The notes under the pieces are model-generated. The model saw only the letters and a list, made by a program, of their open reading frames with translations. It had not been told where the DNA came from and did not search any database. The translations under genes and the position numbers were made by a program. Positions 45,671-57,900 of a stretch of 64,000 bases of DNA are shown in pieces. Every line of letters starts with the position of its first letter. Within the stretch, counting starts at the first letter, position 1. This stretch comes from Takakia lepidozioides (lineage: Eukaryota; Streptophyta; Takakiopsida; Takakiales; Takakiaceae). Location of the stretch: NCBI GenBank assembly GCA_030704615.1, contig CM060732.1, positions 5,456,001-5,520,000 on the forward strand. The letters run 5' to 3'.

Positions 45671-45679
45671 TAGGAGCAT

Positions 45680-47215
45680 GCCATCGGTCCAAAGTCATCC
45701 CCGCCCAAGGGTAGGGGCTCAGTGCAACAATCCACTGATTCTCCATAGTGTGAGAGCACTACAACAGATCATGGCTTTTATGTCTTCCACAGCCTGCCAG
45801 TGATGATTTCCATGTCTATGAATATGACTTCATAGACGTAGGAAGTGAAACCGAACTTGGAGAAATACATATTTATGACTTCGTGACTCCGCAACAACCT
45901 GTGGATCTTCGGTCAAACATGGTTGACCGCTGTTAGAAATATGGTTGATATTACTTGAGCTACTACATGACTACACGTGTCATCCCACCATTGATCGAGA
46001 ATACATCACATGTTAATGAAATGAATGAATGAATAATTAAATGTTCACATGGATGAACATTCCATTCCATTCATATGTTAGGGAGTGCCCTCCATGGGGA
46101 ATGACACAAAGTGTAAAAGGGTCAAAACATGAAGAAGGTTCAAGGTTTAAAAAATTCAAAAAGTTGGCAATTAGGTGCAGCGCGTTTAGGTTGGGACTTT
46201 AGCGTTTTCATCTGTCTTCTTAGTGCAGAGGCCTGCAAATTCAATATGCATCTCAAGGCCGAGTCTGATGAGAGGGCCCTCACCACATTGTCCCTGACCT
46301 TGTGTCATGACCCATGGAGGATTTGACCGACCATCAACCCAAAAGGACCTCTTGTGTGTGCTGTTTGTGTCTGTAGTCAGGTAATGACGGATTGGTCTAT
46401 GAGAACCACCACGGTGCAGCTGAGCAGGCATAGATTGAAACACGGCCTGCTAAGACCAAGCTGACGCTCCCAAGAACCTTGTAAACATCAGGAAGAATAC
46501 CAAATCATGGTACTAACAGGAGCCAAGAGCCCACCTTTGCAGGATGGACAAACTTCTTCTCATCGTACATTAAGAAAAAGCCATACCTTGCGATTGCGGT
46601 TGTCCCACCATCGTGAAGGATCTTAAAAAAACTCATGACAGTTCTCTGCTTTTCAGTGGCGGCTCGTTGGGTGGGTCTGTGGTGGTTTGGAGTGACTTTG
46701 ACAAGTTACTGCCGATGTGGCAGCAGGAAAGTATCCAGAAACACATCCCAGATTCCAGAGCCAATTTTCTGTGAGGTTTTGAGAAAGACATGAAAGTAAG
46801 CTGACAACGCGGGTCTGTAGATTTGCGTCGAGACCTGAGAGTGAGGTCTGTCCAATTTCAGCCACCACTGCTGAAGTCGTTTTCTAACAGAAGAATATGT
46901 GACCAGCAGCTCTGGTGAATTTAGATTGCAAGTTATGACATACTCTGTTGATTACTTTTGTGACAAGCTATAAGACTACGTATCTGGACCTCAAGGGGGA
47001 GGAGCGGGGATCTGGTGGTCGGTGCATGCATTGGACGGGATAGTGGAGCCAGTAGTGGTGGGAACCGATGGTGACTGTCCAAACATGAAGTCAGGAAACA
47101 AATTGACATTGTTGTGTTAATGTTTCATCAGCCGAACCAGTTTGTCCTTATTTCAATGAGGCTAGGAACCAATCCGTTGCCACAGTACTCTGTCCATAAG
47201 GAGCTCATGATTAGA
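45680..47215. other. Intergenic, one OSB-linked repeat fragment
   Basis: An open exon-like stretch after CCTGCCAG at about 45800-45935 (DDFHVYEYDFIDVG) matches nothing I know. At 46655-46765 a segment reading VWSDFDKLLPMWQQ is a copy of sequence found again at about 49020 and 49530 next to PDF-motif exons, so it may be a displaced exon of that gene. Confidence 0.35.
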
Positions 47216-47219
47216 TTCT

Positions 47220-48465
47220 GATAACATTATTTGGAGTGGTTGACAATGGGATGGGTGTGCATACACTGTTCAAATGTATGGCAATTCCGTTTTCCACCAT
47301 GACTTTATTTACAAGCATAATGCCCCTCTATGGAAGTAGCCTTGCATATGTGGGACCTGTTGGGGTGATTTGGGGCTGGGTGGTGGTGACCTTTTTTACC
47401 TGGTTTGTGGGCTTTGCAATGGCTGAAATTTGCTCCTCTTTTCCACTAAGTTCTTCATTTCTCACACTGAAAATCCATGGCCATGGCTGTAATGTATACA
47501 GGAGGCTGCCAAGTCTATGTTTCTCACAGATTTTGTCAAAGCAAAATATGTTGAAGTCTCTTGCTTCTGACGGTCTATTTCATATGAATGGACCATTGTC
47601 TTCTCTAGTGTGAAGGTGCTTGTACCAACAGTAGTAAGCCACAGTTCATGTTTGTTTCTGGGTTGATTGGGAAATGACAGACAACAGGGTCACTCTACTT
47701 TTGGGCAGCGCACTTGGCGGGGCCTAGATGGGGCCTCGCAGCATCGTGGATATGTGCATGGCTGGAAGCCATTGACCTGATTGCTGGTATTGGGACTCAG
47801 GTAGGACCATGAAGTGTTCTTCTGGTACATGTCCATTGTTTGGGAGGTTGTCATTAGAGTCAAGACCCCTACTAGCTGGTGGAATTTGTAATCCTCTTAA
47901 GACGCTGTCCAGGGTAAAGGTCACTCTAGCATGAGACGTCATGACTGAGCTTTGATAACTCTATACTTCCATTATGGTTCTATCAGGAGAAGTCTATCCT
48001 ATGGGTCTTACAGCTGAAGTCATTTTCCCTCTTTGTGTTGCACTCATTGCTTGAAAATGGCAATTTTTTGAGGGCCTACAGGCAGGTTCCTACTGCATTG
48101 CCATATTACCATGTAGTTGTTTGAACTTATATATATGTCAATGTGTCAAAAAATCCTCCATTGCAATCCATCAGCACTACTTAGGACCCTGAACTCCAAA
48201 GACTCATGTACCTTGAACCCACAGCATTTAAGGGCCAGCCTCTTTGTTTATATCCTCTAGGCATGACCTATGAACTGATTGTTGAGAATTCTTGTGGTTG
48301 TCCTGGTTGGTCAGTCAGTATTCACTATATGGGTACGATGCTGCAGCACATTTGACGGAGGAGACAAGAGGGGCTGATATTAATGGCCCAATTGCAATTC
48401 TGTCCAGTATTGGTCTCATTTCTCTCTTCGGGTGGGCATTCATGGCTCTCACATTTAGTATCAAG
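47220..48465 (+). pseudogene. Amino-acid permease (BAT1/GABA-permease-like, APC family), three exons, incomplete
   Basis: The protein is a multi-pass transporter. Exon 1 (to 47445) reads FSTMTLFTSIMPLYG, GPVGVIWGWVVVTFFTWFVG and AMAEICSSFP, the first two membrane segments. Exon 47681-47800 begins in phase after ACAG and reads TTGSLYFWAAHLAGPRW and SWICAWLEAIDLIAGIGTQ, ending at GTAGGA. Exon about 48290-48465 reads SQYSLYGYDAAAHLTEETRG, then SIGLISLFGWAFMALTFSIK, ending at GTAACC. The donor after exon 1 is CTAAGT instead of GTAAGT. Exons for the segments between, and for the whole C-terminal half, were not found; PDF-motif exons follow instead. I therefore call it a partial gene. Confidence 0.75.
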
Positions 48466-48529
48466 GTAACCAGTCCATTTCCATTTCCTTCAGCTGTTTA
48501 ATCGTGATGGGAAGTTTTAGTTTGGAGGT

Positions 48530-49740
48530 GAGGAAAAGCTTTTGGAATGAACACTTTTCCGACCCCAGTCAATGGCGGGACAATGGAGACAAAAAGGTGA
48601 ATGCATGTTAGACTACAGAGAGAAGCAGATGCAATTCAGAATTGGAACTACTGTAATAATTAGGGTTGGGGTGTTTGCTGAAAGAACTTCACGCCGTCAG
48701 TGTCAGCTGCTAGCAGCAAGTATTCATGATTTGTACACAGGCAGGGATAGCTGAAGGACCAGGGATAGAGGTCCAGATTCATCCAAGAGGGCCGGATTTC
48801 AAACAGAAGATTACTTCTGATTCCTTGTGGATCAATAGCTACAAGAAACTGCGTGGGTAGATGGTCAACTGGAAACAGCAAGGGCAGCTGCACAATTGAT
48901 AGAACAAGGCACTGCTAATGAAGGCACGCACCTTCTTCAACACATTTTAGCCTGTTTTTCCCTGTTATCAGAGTTGTCCCTAAATTTTCATGTTGAATTA
49001 TGCTGCAAGTTAGCTCGTTGGTGGATCTATGGTGGTTTTGGAGTGATTTTGACATGTTACTTCCAATGTGGCAGCAGGTAAGTATCGAAAAAAAGATAAC
49101 AAAGACGAGGAGAAGCTCTGGAATGAATACGTTTCCGATCCCAGTCAATGGTGAACAATTGAGGCAAAAAGGTGAATGACTATTGGAAGCAGACGCATAG
49201 GAACTAGTGTGATAAGTAGCTAGCAGCAAGCCAAGGATGTATGCATGATTTGTGCATGGATAGCTGAAGGAGCAGGGGATAGAGTGTGGGTCCAGATTCA
49301 TCCAAGAGGGCCAGATTTCAAGCACAAGATTACCTATGATTCCCTGTGGATCAATCACTACCAGAAACCTGCATGGGTAGATGGTCAACTGAAAACCGCA
49401 GCGGCAGCGGCACAATTTGATAAAATCAGGCACTGCTAATGAAGGCACCTTCTTCAATACATTTCACCCTGTTTCTCCCTCTTATCAGAATCGGCATGTT
49501 GAATTCTGCAAGTTAGCTGGTTGAGTGAACCTTTGATAGTTTGGAGTGACTTTGACATGATACTGCCAATGTGACAGCAGGAAAGTATCCAGAAACAGGT
49601 AACAGAGACGAGGAGAAGCTGTGTATGCATGATTTGTGCAGAGGCATGGATAGCTGAAGGAGCAGGGATAGAGTGTGGGTCCAGATTCATCCAAGAGGGC
49701 CAGATTTCAAGCTCGAGATTACCTCTCTGCGTTACAGGTC
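48530..49740 (+). pseudogene. OSB-like gene piece: PDF-motif exons in about three tandem cassettes
   Basis: OSB proteins are plant single-stranded-DNA-binding proteins of mitochondria and plastids. They carry one or more 50-residue PDF motifs. Here the first half-motif (FWNEHFSDPSQWRDNGDKK at about 48545; LWNEYVSDPSQW at about 49109) and the second half (RGPDFKQKITSDSLWIN at about 48787; RGPDFKHKITYDSLWIN with KPAWVDGQL at about 49307; a truncated third near 49693) lie in separate exons. A third exon type (FWSDFDMLLPMWQQ before GTAAGT at about 49078) belongs to each cassette. The cassettes are about 0.5 kb long and include introns. Copy 1 has a one-base loss at PAWV and copy 3 lacks the first half-motif. 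No OB-fold exon was seen. Confidence 0.65.
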
Positions 49741-49744
49741 TTTT

Positions 49745-52490
49745 ACATATCCATCACCTCTCCAGGTTTCACTGCTTACCACACCCTGGTTTTGTAAGAG
49801 AAATGTTTGTATGCCTCACATTGCATTATGTGTCAGGGGCTTGGAGGAAAGGCAAACGAAGCACCAGTTGTAAGTCCAAGAAAAAGCAATCAACAGGGGT
49901 TCGAAAGCAGGTAACGGTTACCTTAATGCCGTGGTTTGTTTGATTCATGTGGAGCTTGTGTGACATTGCTACTTGAGGGGTTGACATTGTTGTCGGCAGG
50001 TCAGTAGCAGAGCTGAATCCCACGAGCAACCAAGGTCTGCAACCACAAGAGGCACCATTGACGTGCAGAATGGGGTATAGCCGGGGAACACCTGTAGAAC
50101 TTAAGGTAGTAGCGTATGTCTGCGCATTTTGGCTTTGAATTTGCAGGTTGCTGCGAGTTTTCACTTACTTTTTGCAGAGTGCAGATTCCCAAATGACTTG
50201 TGTATCCATTTCCATTGCGTATGAGTAAAATGGTTACAACAATTCTCATAGCTATGGTTCTGTAGTATCACCAGTTGATTGCTATTTGCCTATCTTCCTC
50301 CTTCGCGACTGCCTACCTCAATGCTATCTTGTAGTAGTATCACATATCCATTAATATTGTAACTGCATGCCAGCAAAACTGGGGGGTTGTGTATTATACA
50401 GGTATTAGTTTGGTATATGTATCAATGTCCATACATTGATATGACCCAATGAAAATGAGCAGGCCTCTGACATCCCCAATGACCATGCAACACCTGGCAT
50501 GCTTCTATCCTCCAGTAGACCTTCACTGTCATTGAGGGACGGAATCAAAACTTCAAACACCTGTAGGACACGGTCTCCTTCACGCCAACTGGGGCCGAAA
50601 TATAGAGTACGATTGCTCCTTGGAGCGTGGAATCACTCCTACTGGAGTTACAAAGTTTCCATGGTAGGTCACATTTTTTAGTTAGGCAGATGCATGCTTT
50701 GGCGCTGGTCACTTCCCCTGCTCTCTTTTTATTCCCATGCACACTTTCTAGTCCCTCCACACTGACGCCTTTGGAATTGGGACTAGGCAGTGGTGCTGTT
50801 TTAGGCAACTGCATGGCCTGGGGGTTTGTAAGCTTGTGATGCCGCATGTTCTCCTGGCCCTACATTGCACCTCCTCATTAATTTTTGTCAGGCTTTCATC
50901 CCTAGTCATTAGTGTAGACGGTGGGAGGCCGTTATACAGCCTGACGCATACTATGTTTGAGTTAACCTAGATATGGGGTGGCCACATCTGGGCCCTTCAT
51001 TGCTCTATGACTTTGTAATTCGGCCCACCCGTGGCACGCCGCCACGTGGGGGTGCAGCTCTACCTTGGGTTTTTGGTATATGATTCATTCTGATCTCGGG
51101 TCAAGGGTTTTTTCTCGTATGTACAACCTGGTGTACAAGGTATGGTGACAGAGCTCTGGATGTCACAATGTGTACATGCTTGACGTTCGTACAACTTGCG
51201 TTGTGCTCCTCTACGTGTGTGTCTCTCCTCCTGCAATAGCAAAGTTTGCTTTTTCGAGACTACACAACCCCTAATTAAGCGAGCCCTTAGAGGATAGGCG
51301 AATCTCATCCAGGCTCAAAAGATTGTGGAGGCTGCGCGGGTAGTTGAGGTGGCTGCGTACTAAGCAATTTCTACGTTGATCACCCCTATTCATAACCTCC
51401 GCTCTACCCTATCTAAAGAAGCGCTGTTCTAACCGACTAAACTATTCCGACATGCGGATTCTGATTCCGCTGCTCTACTAATCTGCCACTTCCTGGGTGT
51501 CGCGCCAACAAACAAGCCACTGCATCTGTTAGTCACACCAAACAGCATATCCAAAAATGGACACACTCCGCAGTACTTCACCATAAACTGTCCAACCACT
51601 TCTGGCACACTAAAGCCGCTTCCGATGCACAAATTCGACAAACACTTAAGTTTAGATTCGCCCAGTATATGGGGCACCAACGTAAGCATATCTTTTGATC
51701 AACCATTTTTACATCCTCACACTGCCCCCTCTGCTCCCATATAAATGCGGTACGAGACACTTGGCCTCATATTCTCAGCAAATGCCCCCACCCAATCATA
51801 CGTGGCCTTCGCATTTCCAGACATAATCAAGCCGTATGGCACATCCACAAACTATTACAACGACATAAATAAACCAGATGGTTCTCACTCATCAATGCGG
51901 GCACTTACTAAGGCAGACCCCCAAACCATACAGTACCAACCTCGGGGGCGTGCTAGATTGTGAGCAGCTCACGTGAGCAGAAAAAACTGTGAGCACGATT
52001 CTGCTCACAGTTTTCGCCCTATTGCCCCAGACCTGTACCTAGTGGAAGCCCTATTACCGTGGGCTTCAAGCATCGAAAATGGAGCATTTTTTTTAAAGAG
52101 TGAGCCTGCGGGTTAGCAGCACATTGTGGAGTGGTTGATTGATGTTTGAGTGTGTTTTGAAAAGGAGTTGGATGAAAGGAGTGGATGAACGATGGATGAA
52201 TGTGCGATGAGAAAAGATGGATAAGAAAGAGAGTGGATGAATGAAAACGAACTCAGACCGGGGACTGCTAAAGGAAGCCCGAAAACACATCTTCAAACAT
52301 GCAAGGCGGGGAAACTGGTGGTTTATAAATGTCTGTCTTAAAACAAATGAGTCATTCCGAAAAGGCACTTCCACTGCTATCTGATTTTGAGCCCAAAACT
52401 GATGCAGAACTGTCTATAAAGATACTAGCCCGGCTCCGCACAAAACCACCTCTATCGCGGACCACAGGAGGGGGAGATGAGAAGAAACGA
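49745..52490. other. Intergenic, no recognised gene
   Basis: An exon-like piece between AG and GT at about 49831-49911 is basic (GKRSTSCKSKKKQ) and could belong to either upstream gene. On the minus strand, 51380-51500 contains tRNA-like words (TAGTTTAGTCGGTTAGAAC, GCGGAATCAGAATCCGC) but no complete cloverleaf. The rest shows no motif. Confidence 0.3.
51967..52014. repeat. Palindrome and 13-bp hairpin
   Basis: GCTCACGTGAGC (51967-51978) is a perfect palindrome. AAAACTGTGAGCA (51983-51995) and its reverse complement (52002-52014) form a 13-bp stem with a CGATTC loop. The TGAGCAG words recall the terminal repeats of the 15 kb transposon, but the resemblance is short. Confidence 0.6.
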
Positions 52491-52496
52491 ATGTGC

Positions 52497-52661
52497 CAGA
52501 TTAAGGTGGCGTCGACGCCACCTTGAAGCCACCTTAATCTGGATGGTCTTCTGGGCTGGAATTAAGCTCCAACAGGGGCTGGGAATTAAGGTGGCGTTGA
52601 CGCCACCTTAATGCCGAGCCTGTTTCCCTCTACGAACATGGCTGCTCGCCAAGGCTTTTAT

Positions 52662-52692
<31 letters not shown>

Positions 52693-53465
52693 GGGGTGAA
52701 TTGTCATGTTCCAATAGGGGCTGGGAATTAAGGTGTCGTTGACGACACCTTAATCTGGCACATTCGGGAAAAGAAAAAAAAGAAAAAAAGAAAAAAAGAA
52801 AAACAATTTTTTTTTAATTTTTTAATTTTTCCCTTCCGAATGTGCCAGATTAAGGTGTCGTCAACGACACCTTAATTCCCAGCCCCTGTTGGAACATGAC
52901 AATTCACCTGCCACCTTAATCTGGTTGGTCTTCTGGGCTGGAATTAAGCTCTAACAAGGACTGGGAATTATGGTGTCGTCAACGACACCTTAATTCCCAG
53001 CCCCTGTTGGAACATGACAATTCACGTGTCACCTTAATCTGGTTGGTCTTCTGGGCTGGAATTAAGCTCTAACAGGGGCTGAGAATTAAGGTGTCGTTGA
53101 GGACACCTTAATCTGGAACATTCGGGGGGTCCCAAAAAATAAATAAATAAATAAATAAATATCCTTCCGAATGTGCCAGATTAAGGTGTCGTCAACGACA
53201 CCTTAATTCCCAACCCCTGTTGGAACATGACAATTCACCTGCCACCTTAATCCGGTTGGTCTTCTAGGGTGGAATTAAGCTATAACAGGGATTGAGAATT
53301 AAGGTAGCGTTGACGCCACCTTAATGCCGAGCCTGTTTCCCTCTACGAGCATGGCTCTTGAGTCCTCGCCAAGGCTTTTATTTCATTTTTTTATTTTTAT
53401 TTTTATTTTTGGGGTGAATTGTCATGTTTCTTGTGAGGGCTGTGAATGACGCCACCTTAATGCCT
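52497..53465. repeat. Second palindrome array: AAGGTGKCGT-YR-ACGMCACCTT within larger fold-back repeats
   Basis: About eight palindromes occur near 52500 (CG centre), 52585 (TG), 52728 (TG), 52850 (CA), 52968 (CA), 53088 (TG), 53182 (CA) and 53300 (TG), with a half-site near 53448. They sit inside longer inverted repeats. For example, 52693-52770 (GGGGTGAATTGTCATG... to ...CACATTCGGG) is the reverse complement of 52833-52910, with an A/T-rich loop between. Spacing is about 85-120 bp. Homopolymer and short repeats (T-run 52669-52692, AAAT repeats at 53137-53160) fill the loops. It resembles a fold-back element or MITE cluster. Confidence 0.85.
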
Positions 53466-53929
53466 AGCCTGTTTCAATGGTAGAACATGGCTGTTCGCTT
53501 AGGTTTGGTTTTAATTTTAAATGTTTTAATTGGTTTTTGGGTTGGATGCCCATGTGCCATTTGAATTAGGGTTACCGTTTTGGGTTTCTGGCTTTCGTTT
53601 CTGCTTTGGGGTTTGAGGTTTGGGTTTTGGGGTTTATCATTGCGGGCATGGGTTTTCGGTTTATGGTTTTCCATGGGGGTTTGAAATTGGGTTGCGGGAT
53701 CAGTGTTTGTAGTTACAGTTTCCCCGTGTTTCCCCGGGTATGGAATTTGTCGTCAATGCCGTGTTTGTCGTACAATCAATTTTATTTCAGTCCATGCATC
53801 CTCCACTCTTCAGGACTCACGTTCATCCCACATTCATCCATCATCCATCCATCACCTTCTTTCATTCATCCATGCCTCTTTCATCCGTCCGTTTTTTATG
53901 ACATATTCATTCAGAACAGTTTGCGTCCA

Positions 53930-54419
53930 CGACAATAGGCCCTGTAGCCCAGCCACATTGCCGTACACATCGGGGTTTCCGTCACAATAAATACGGGCAC
54001 CACGGCCCAATTTTGTTGTCCTTACATCATTGTCGTTCACAAGAAGGATGTAAGGACGAATCAAGGACCCTGGGCTGTGTGTCTGCAATAATTGCCACTT
54101 CCGGTGGGTGTACTTCGGCCCAAAATAGGGGAACAAATCCACAGAATCCTCTCCTCTCCCCAAAACTACATCCTCCATAAAAAAAAATCCGCGACCCATA
54201 CTAGGGTCCATTGCAAGCATCACGCAATACATGCGAGGGCTCAGCCTCGGCAATGGGAACTGGATAAGGCACAAGACATTCGCCAACGTGTTTTGGGATG
54301 AGCGCCATGACGGGGATCGTAGATTGTCCCCTCACATCACCACTTTTGTGATGACATGTGCGAGGAAGACCATTAGGGATGGAGATGAGTTGTTTGCAGA
54401 GTATGACTTTAGGCGTTAG
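53930..54419. pseudogene. SET-domain fragment split by a local inversion
   Basis: SET domains are lysine methyltransferases. The first half is on the minus strand from 54236 to about 53932: MGRGFFFMEDVV, FPYFGPKYTHRKWQLLQ, RPYILLV and YCDGNPDVYGNVAGLQG. The second half is on the plus strand from about 54239 to a stop at 54417-54419: FANVFWDE, LSPHITTFVMTCARKTIRDG and DELFAEYDF. The two halves meet head to head at about 54237; turning the first half round gives one continuous SET domain. Flanking exons were not found. It lies immediately upstream of CACTA transposase sequence, so it may be transposon cargo or a captured host fragment. Confidence 0.75.
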
Positions 54420-54484
54420 CCGAGTTTCATCATGTGTAGATGGACGTAGGAAGACATTTTGTACATTGAGGTGGCTTCCTCCAC

Positions 54485-54508
54485 TATATATATATATATA
54501 TATATATA
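54485..54508. repeat. TA microsatellite
   Basis: A run of twelve TA units. Homopolymers of similar kind lie nearby: a G-run at 54762-54782 and a C-run of about 36 at 55913-55948. Confidence 0.95.
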
Positions 54509-54784
54509 CAGATGCATTGATGTGTATTTGGGTGCATTTTTTCATGCTATATTCAAGGGAGTTTTGGTGGATGCTATATGTGAATTAGGGTGTTTTGAAT
54601 TTTATAGTGTTTCCTTCATGTGGTGGACTCCTATCGTGAATAGCTCCCTAGCACTATTATGAAGTATGGTGCCGTCATCAGGCCGACGAAGTTGCGGACC
54701 AATTGTGCGAAACAACTTCGGTCCACCTCTCCTAGGGGGCGGTGCCCGGCCATCTCTTCGCGGGGGGGGGGGGGGGGGGGGGCT

Positions 54785-55911
54785 CCCGGAGTGGAAACCT
54801 AGTGATCCATCGGTCCCATCATGACTACCACAATATATTGCAAGACATCTTGCCCATTGCAGTACGTGGGACTCTGACTCCCAATGTTCGCGATACAGTC
54901 TATAGATGGGAGCCTTCATCTGGTGGATTTGCTCCAAAGAGCTGGAGGAAGCGGATTATCCACGCATGAAGAAAGAGGCGACGGAGGTCACGTGTATGTT
55001 GGAGATGCACCTTCCTCCCTCCTTCTTTGACATCCAAGTGCACTTGGTAGTGCACTTAGTGGAAGAGGCTTCGATTGCCGGCCCCATTCATTCTCGGTGG
55101 ATATACTACCTTGAGGTTTAGAAGAATCTGTACGAGTCACATGAGTTATTTCATCTGGAAGAAGTTCGGGCAAACGCTGCTTTACATGAAGACTTTGAAA
55201 GCACATGTAAGACAAATGGCGCACCCGAAGGGTAGCATGGTAGAGGGGTATACATTGCAAGAGACCATGTTCTACTGCATGGAGTACATGGCAAGGGTGG
55301 ATAAAGAAGCCCCTCGGATGTGGAAGGAAAATGAGGATGTACGAACCAAGGACATCGTTTTGCCCAAAACCTCAAAGAGGGTAAAATTACCCATCATGGT
55401 GATTGAGGAAGTGCATGAGTTTGTACTGAAGAACAGCCCATCCATACATGAGTGGGAGGCAAGATACAATAACCTTGTTCAGCCACGACAAGAGGAGACG
55501 CTTGCGTGGAGGTAGAACCATGCAAAAGAGACTAGACGTGCTCCACGAGCAGCGGACCGACGTGGGAATTTTTCTTCACAAGATTTGCCCATAGAATTGC
55601 AGCCTCTAAGTTCATTCCACCATTGGCTTTGGACTGCAGTTGAGGACGTCATTGCTCAAGGTGAGGTGGTTTCAGATTTGGTGTAAGACATTGCAAGGGG
55701 CCCTTCTCAATTCGCGACCTCATACATGGCGGTTTGATTCACGGTCGTCATTTCCCCATTCGTGCTCTTGATATGAAGCGCAAAACAACGTTTGATTCTG
55801 GCTTGTGCGCCACATATTGGCAAGACTCCGTGTGGGGCGGGGGAGATACACGACCTACACAGAGCACACGTTGGATTTTTATTTTTTTATTGTTTCTTTT
55901 CAAAACCACCC

Positions 55912-55949
<38 letters not shown>

Positions 55950-56947
55950 CGGAGAACTGAGTGCGTCAACGCACTCAATTTCTTCATGATCATGATTTCA
56001 GGATGATCATCGATGACATCGACAACGGTGTTGTGCGGGTCTGGATTTTCACCTTGGGTACCCGGCGGATTGGGAGGGGGAAAAAAATAAAAATAAAAAA
56101 ATAAAAATTGTTTTTTTTGTCCCCCCCCTCGTGGAGAACTGAGTGCGTCAACGCACTCAATTTCTTCATGATCATGATTTCAGGATGATCATCGACGACA
56201 CCGACGACAGTGTTGTGCGGGTCCGGATTTTCACCCCGGGTACCCGGCGGGTTGGGGAAGGGGGGGAAAAAAAAAAAAAAAAAAACATTTTTTTTCTTGT
56301 TTTTGTTTTGTTCCCACCCCCCGCGGAGAACTGAGTGCGTCAACGCACTCAATTTCTTCATGATCATGATTTCAGGATGATCATCGACGACAGTGTTGTG
56401 TGGGTCCGGATTTTCACCCTGGGTACCCGGCGGGTTAGGGTCAGCTTTTTTTTTATTGGCAATTTTTCGCCATTTGGCCACCTGAAAATCCCCTTGGCGA
56501 ATGAAATAAAGGGAAAAATATATCCAAATAAGGCAGTTTTCGCCAAAAATTGGGGGTCTCAAAAAGGTCCTCGCCTGTGGACCCACGGGGGCAGCACAAA
56601 CGTAGCCATGGCGGGCCCCATGCAGGATGATCTGACTGGCCAGATGAGGAGTGGGTTCAGGATTGTGGTCATGATGATGCTGATGTTGGCGGAGGTTGGG
56701 TAAAGGGGGTACAAGAAGATGATGACGCCCCGGAGAATGCATCCCGGACCCTAATATACAATGAGGCTCCATCAGATGCGGATGTTGGAGACACGTTGGA
56801 GAAGAAGATGAAGACATGGTCATTGAAAACGAGGTGGGAGATGATTCAGATGTGCCTTTTGCTGACCCGGCCATTTATGATGATGACTTGGATAACCAAG
56901 ACGACTTGCAGCTTGATGAGCACGAAGAAGCTCCGGATGTGGAGTGA
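54785..56947 (+). pseudogene. CACTA (En/Spm) TNP2-type transposase, C-terminal half, interrupted
   Basis: The order matches TNP2-like transposases. First comes HRSHHDYHNILQDILPIAVRG (about 54800), then ICSKELEEADYPRMKKE and MLEMHLPPSFFDIQVHLVVH with LVEEASIAGPIHSRWIYYLE (about 54920-55118), the DUF4218 region. A frame change leads to KAHVRQMAHPKGSMVEGYTL (about 55195-55255). Further on, ARGPSQFATSYMAV and HGRHF (about 55695-55755) correspond to the conserved region after DUF4218. Tandem repeats interrupt at 55913-56440. An acidic tail (EDEDMVIENEVGDDSDVPF to a stop at 56945-56947) probably ends the protein. Catalytic N-terminal parts and terminal repeats were not seen. Confidence 0.8.
55945..56440 (+). 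repeat. Triplicated block of about 190 bp containing a YR-centred palindrome
   Basis: GCGGAGAACTGAGTGCGT begins blocks at about 55949, 56132 (GTGGAG variant) and 56323. Each has TGAGTGCGT-CA-ACGCACTCA, a palindrome with CA at the dyad, then TTCTTCATGATCATGATTTC, GATGATCATCGA and GGGTACCCGGCGG. The blocks are separated by homopolymer-rich sequence. Confidence 0.9.
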
Positions 56948-56949
56948 TC

Positions 56950-57900
56950 TTTTATTTGCACTGGCCTCACTTTGTACTTCACAACATACAATATTGTTCG
57001 CTTTTGTCAATTCTCATATATCATTTTATCTAAAATCTTTCTAAACTTCTATTGTTCTCTAAATAGCGGCTCCAATTGACCCTTGTCTTTTCAAGACCTT
57101 GGCCCTTTCGGGGTCAGCGCGTCCGGCGCGCCGGGGGTGTTTATGGGCGTCGGTACACCCCTCTAAATTGGTCTCGGATAATCGATCTTTATGTAGGAGT
57201 ACACCACTCTACCTCATGAACGTATTCTTGCGTGATGAGTGATCCCCATTGGTTCATCGACGACACTATGAATGTACGTATAAGGTAGGAACCATCTTAA
57301 CATTGATCACGTTAACCGGCGTGCAAGATAGTCCTGTTATACAACAAGAGAGAAGGAGCACTATAAAGATTGGTAGAAGGGGATCCAGTGACCCTGGCCT
57401 CTGCCATGACCTTTGCAAAGAGACACTGAACGGGGTGTCTCTGCGACTCCCGGATCACGTCGCAGTCCCTCCAGGACATCGCAAACCCGTCGCAATACCG
57501 TTGACTGACGGCTTCTGGGAGTCACAACCCCCGCGAGGTGGCGTGCCCTCGCCACGTGGCGGCCAAAAGGGAAATGACAACCTTGCGACTCCCCGACGTC
57601 GAAGGCCTGCTAGAGCGTCGCAAGGCCGTGGAAGCGACGACTAGCCGTGGAAGCGACGACTAGCTGGGCGGCCAAGGGGAAATGGCGACTTTGCGACTCC
57701 CCGACGTCGCAGGCCTTCTGGGACGTCGCAGTACCCTCTCGCCTGGGGGTCTAGGATTGGATATTTTTGGTACATAATGATTTTTTTTTTGCTCAAATTT
57801 GTTCTGTGAATTCAACCCTTGCACCACTACATCCGTGCAAAAGATTGGGACCCCCCCCCCAAAATAAATAAGTAAAATATAAATATAAATATATTCACTC
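56950..57900. repeat. GC-rich duplicated region with GACGTCG words
   Basis: GCGACTCCCCGACGTCG with AGGCCT is found at about 57584 and 57690, and GTGGAAGCGACGACTAGC is doubled in tandem at about 57628-57664. Related words (GTCGCAGTCC, CGTCGCAATA) occur from 57450 on. No gene is recognised. Confidence 0.6.

Noticed and set aside
51380-51500. tRNA gene on the minus strand
   Set aside because: D-arm-like and anticodon-like words exist, but no complete cloverleaf or proper T arm could be drawn.
55913-55948. Poly-C run as a biological signal
   Set aside because: This run of about 36 C and the G-run at 54762 are as likely to be assembly or sequencing artefacts. No structure depends on them.
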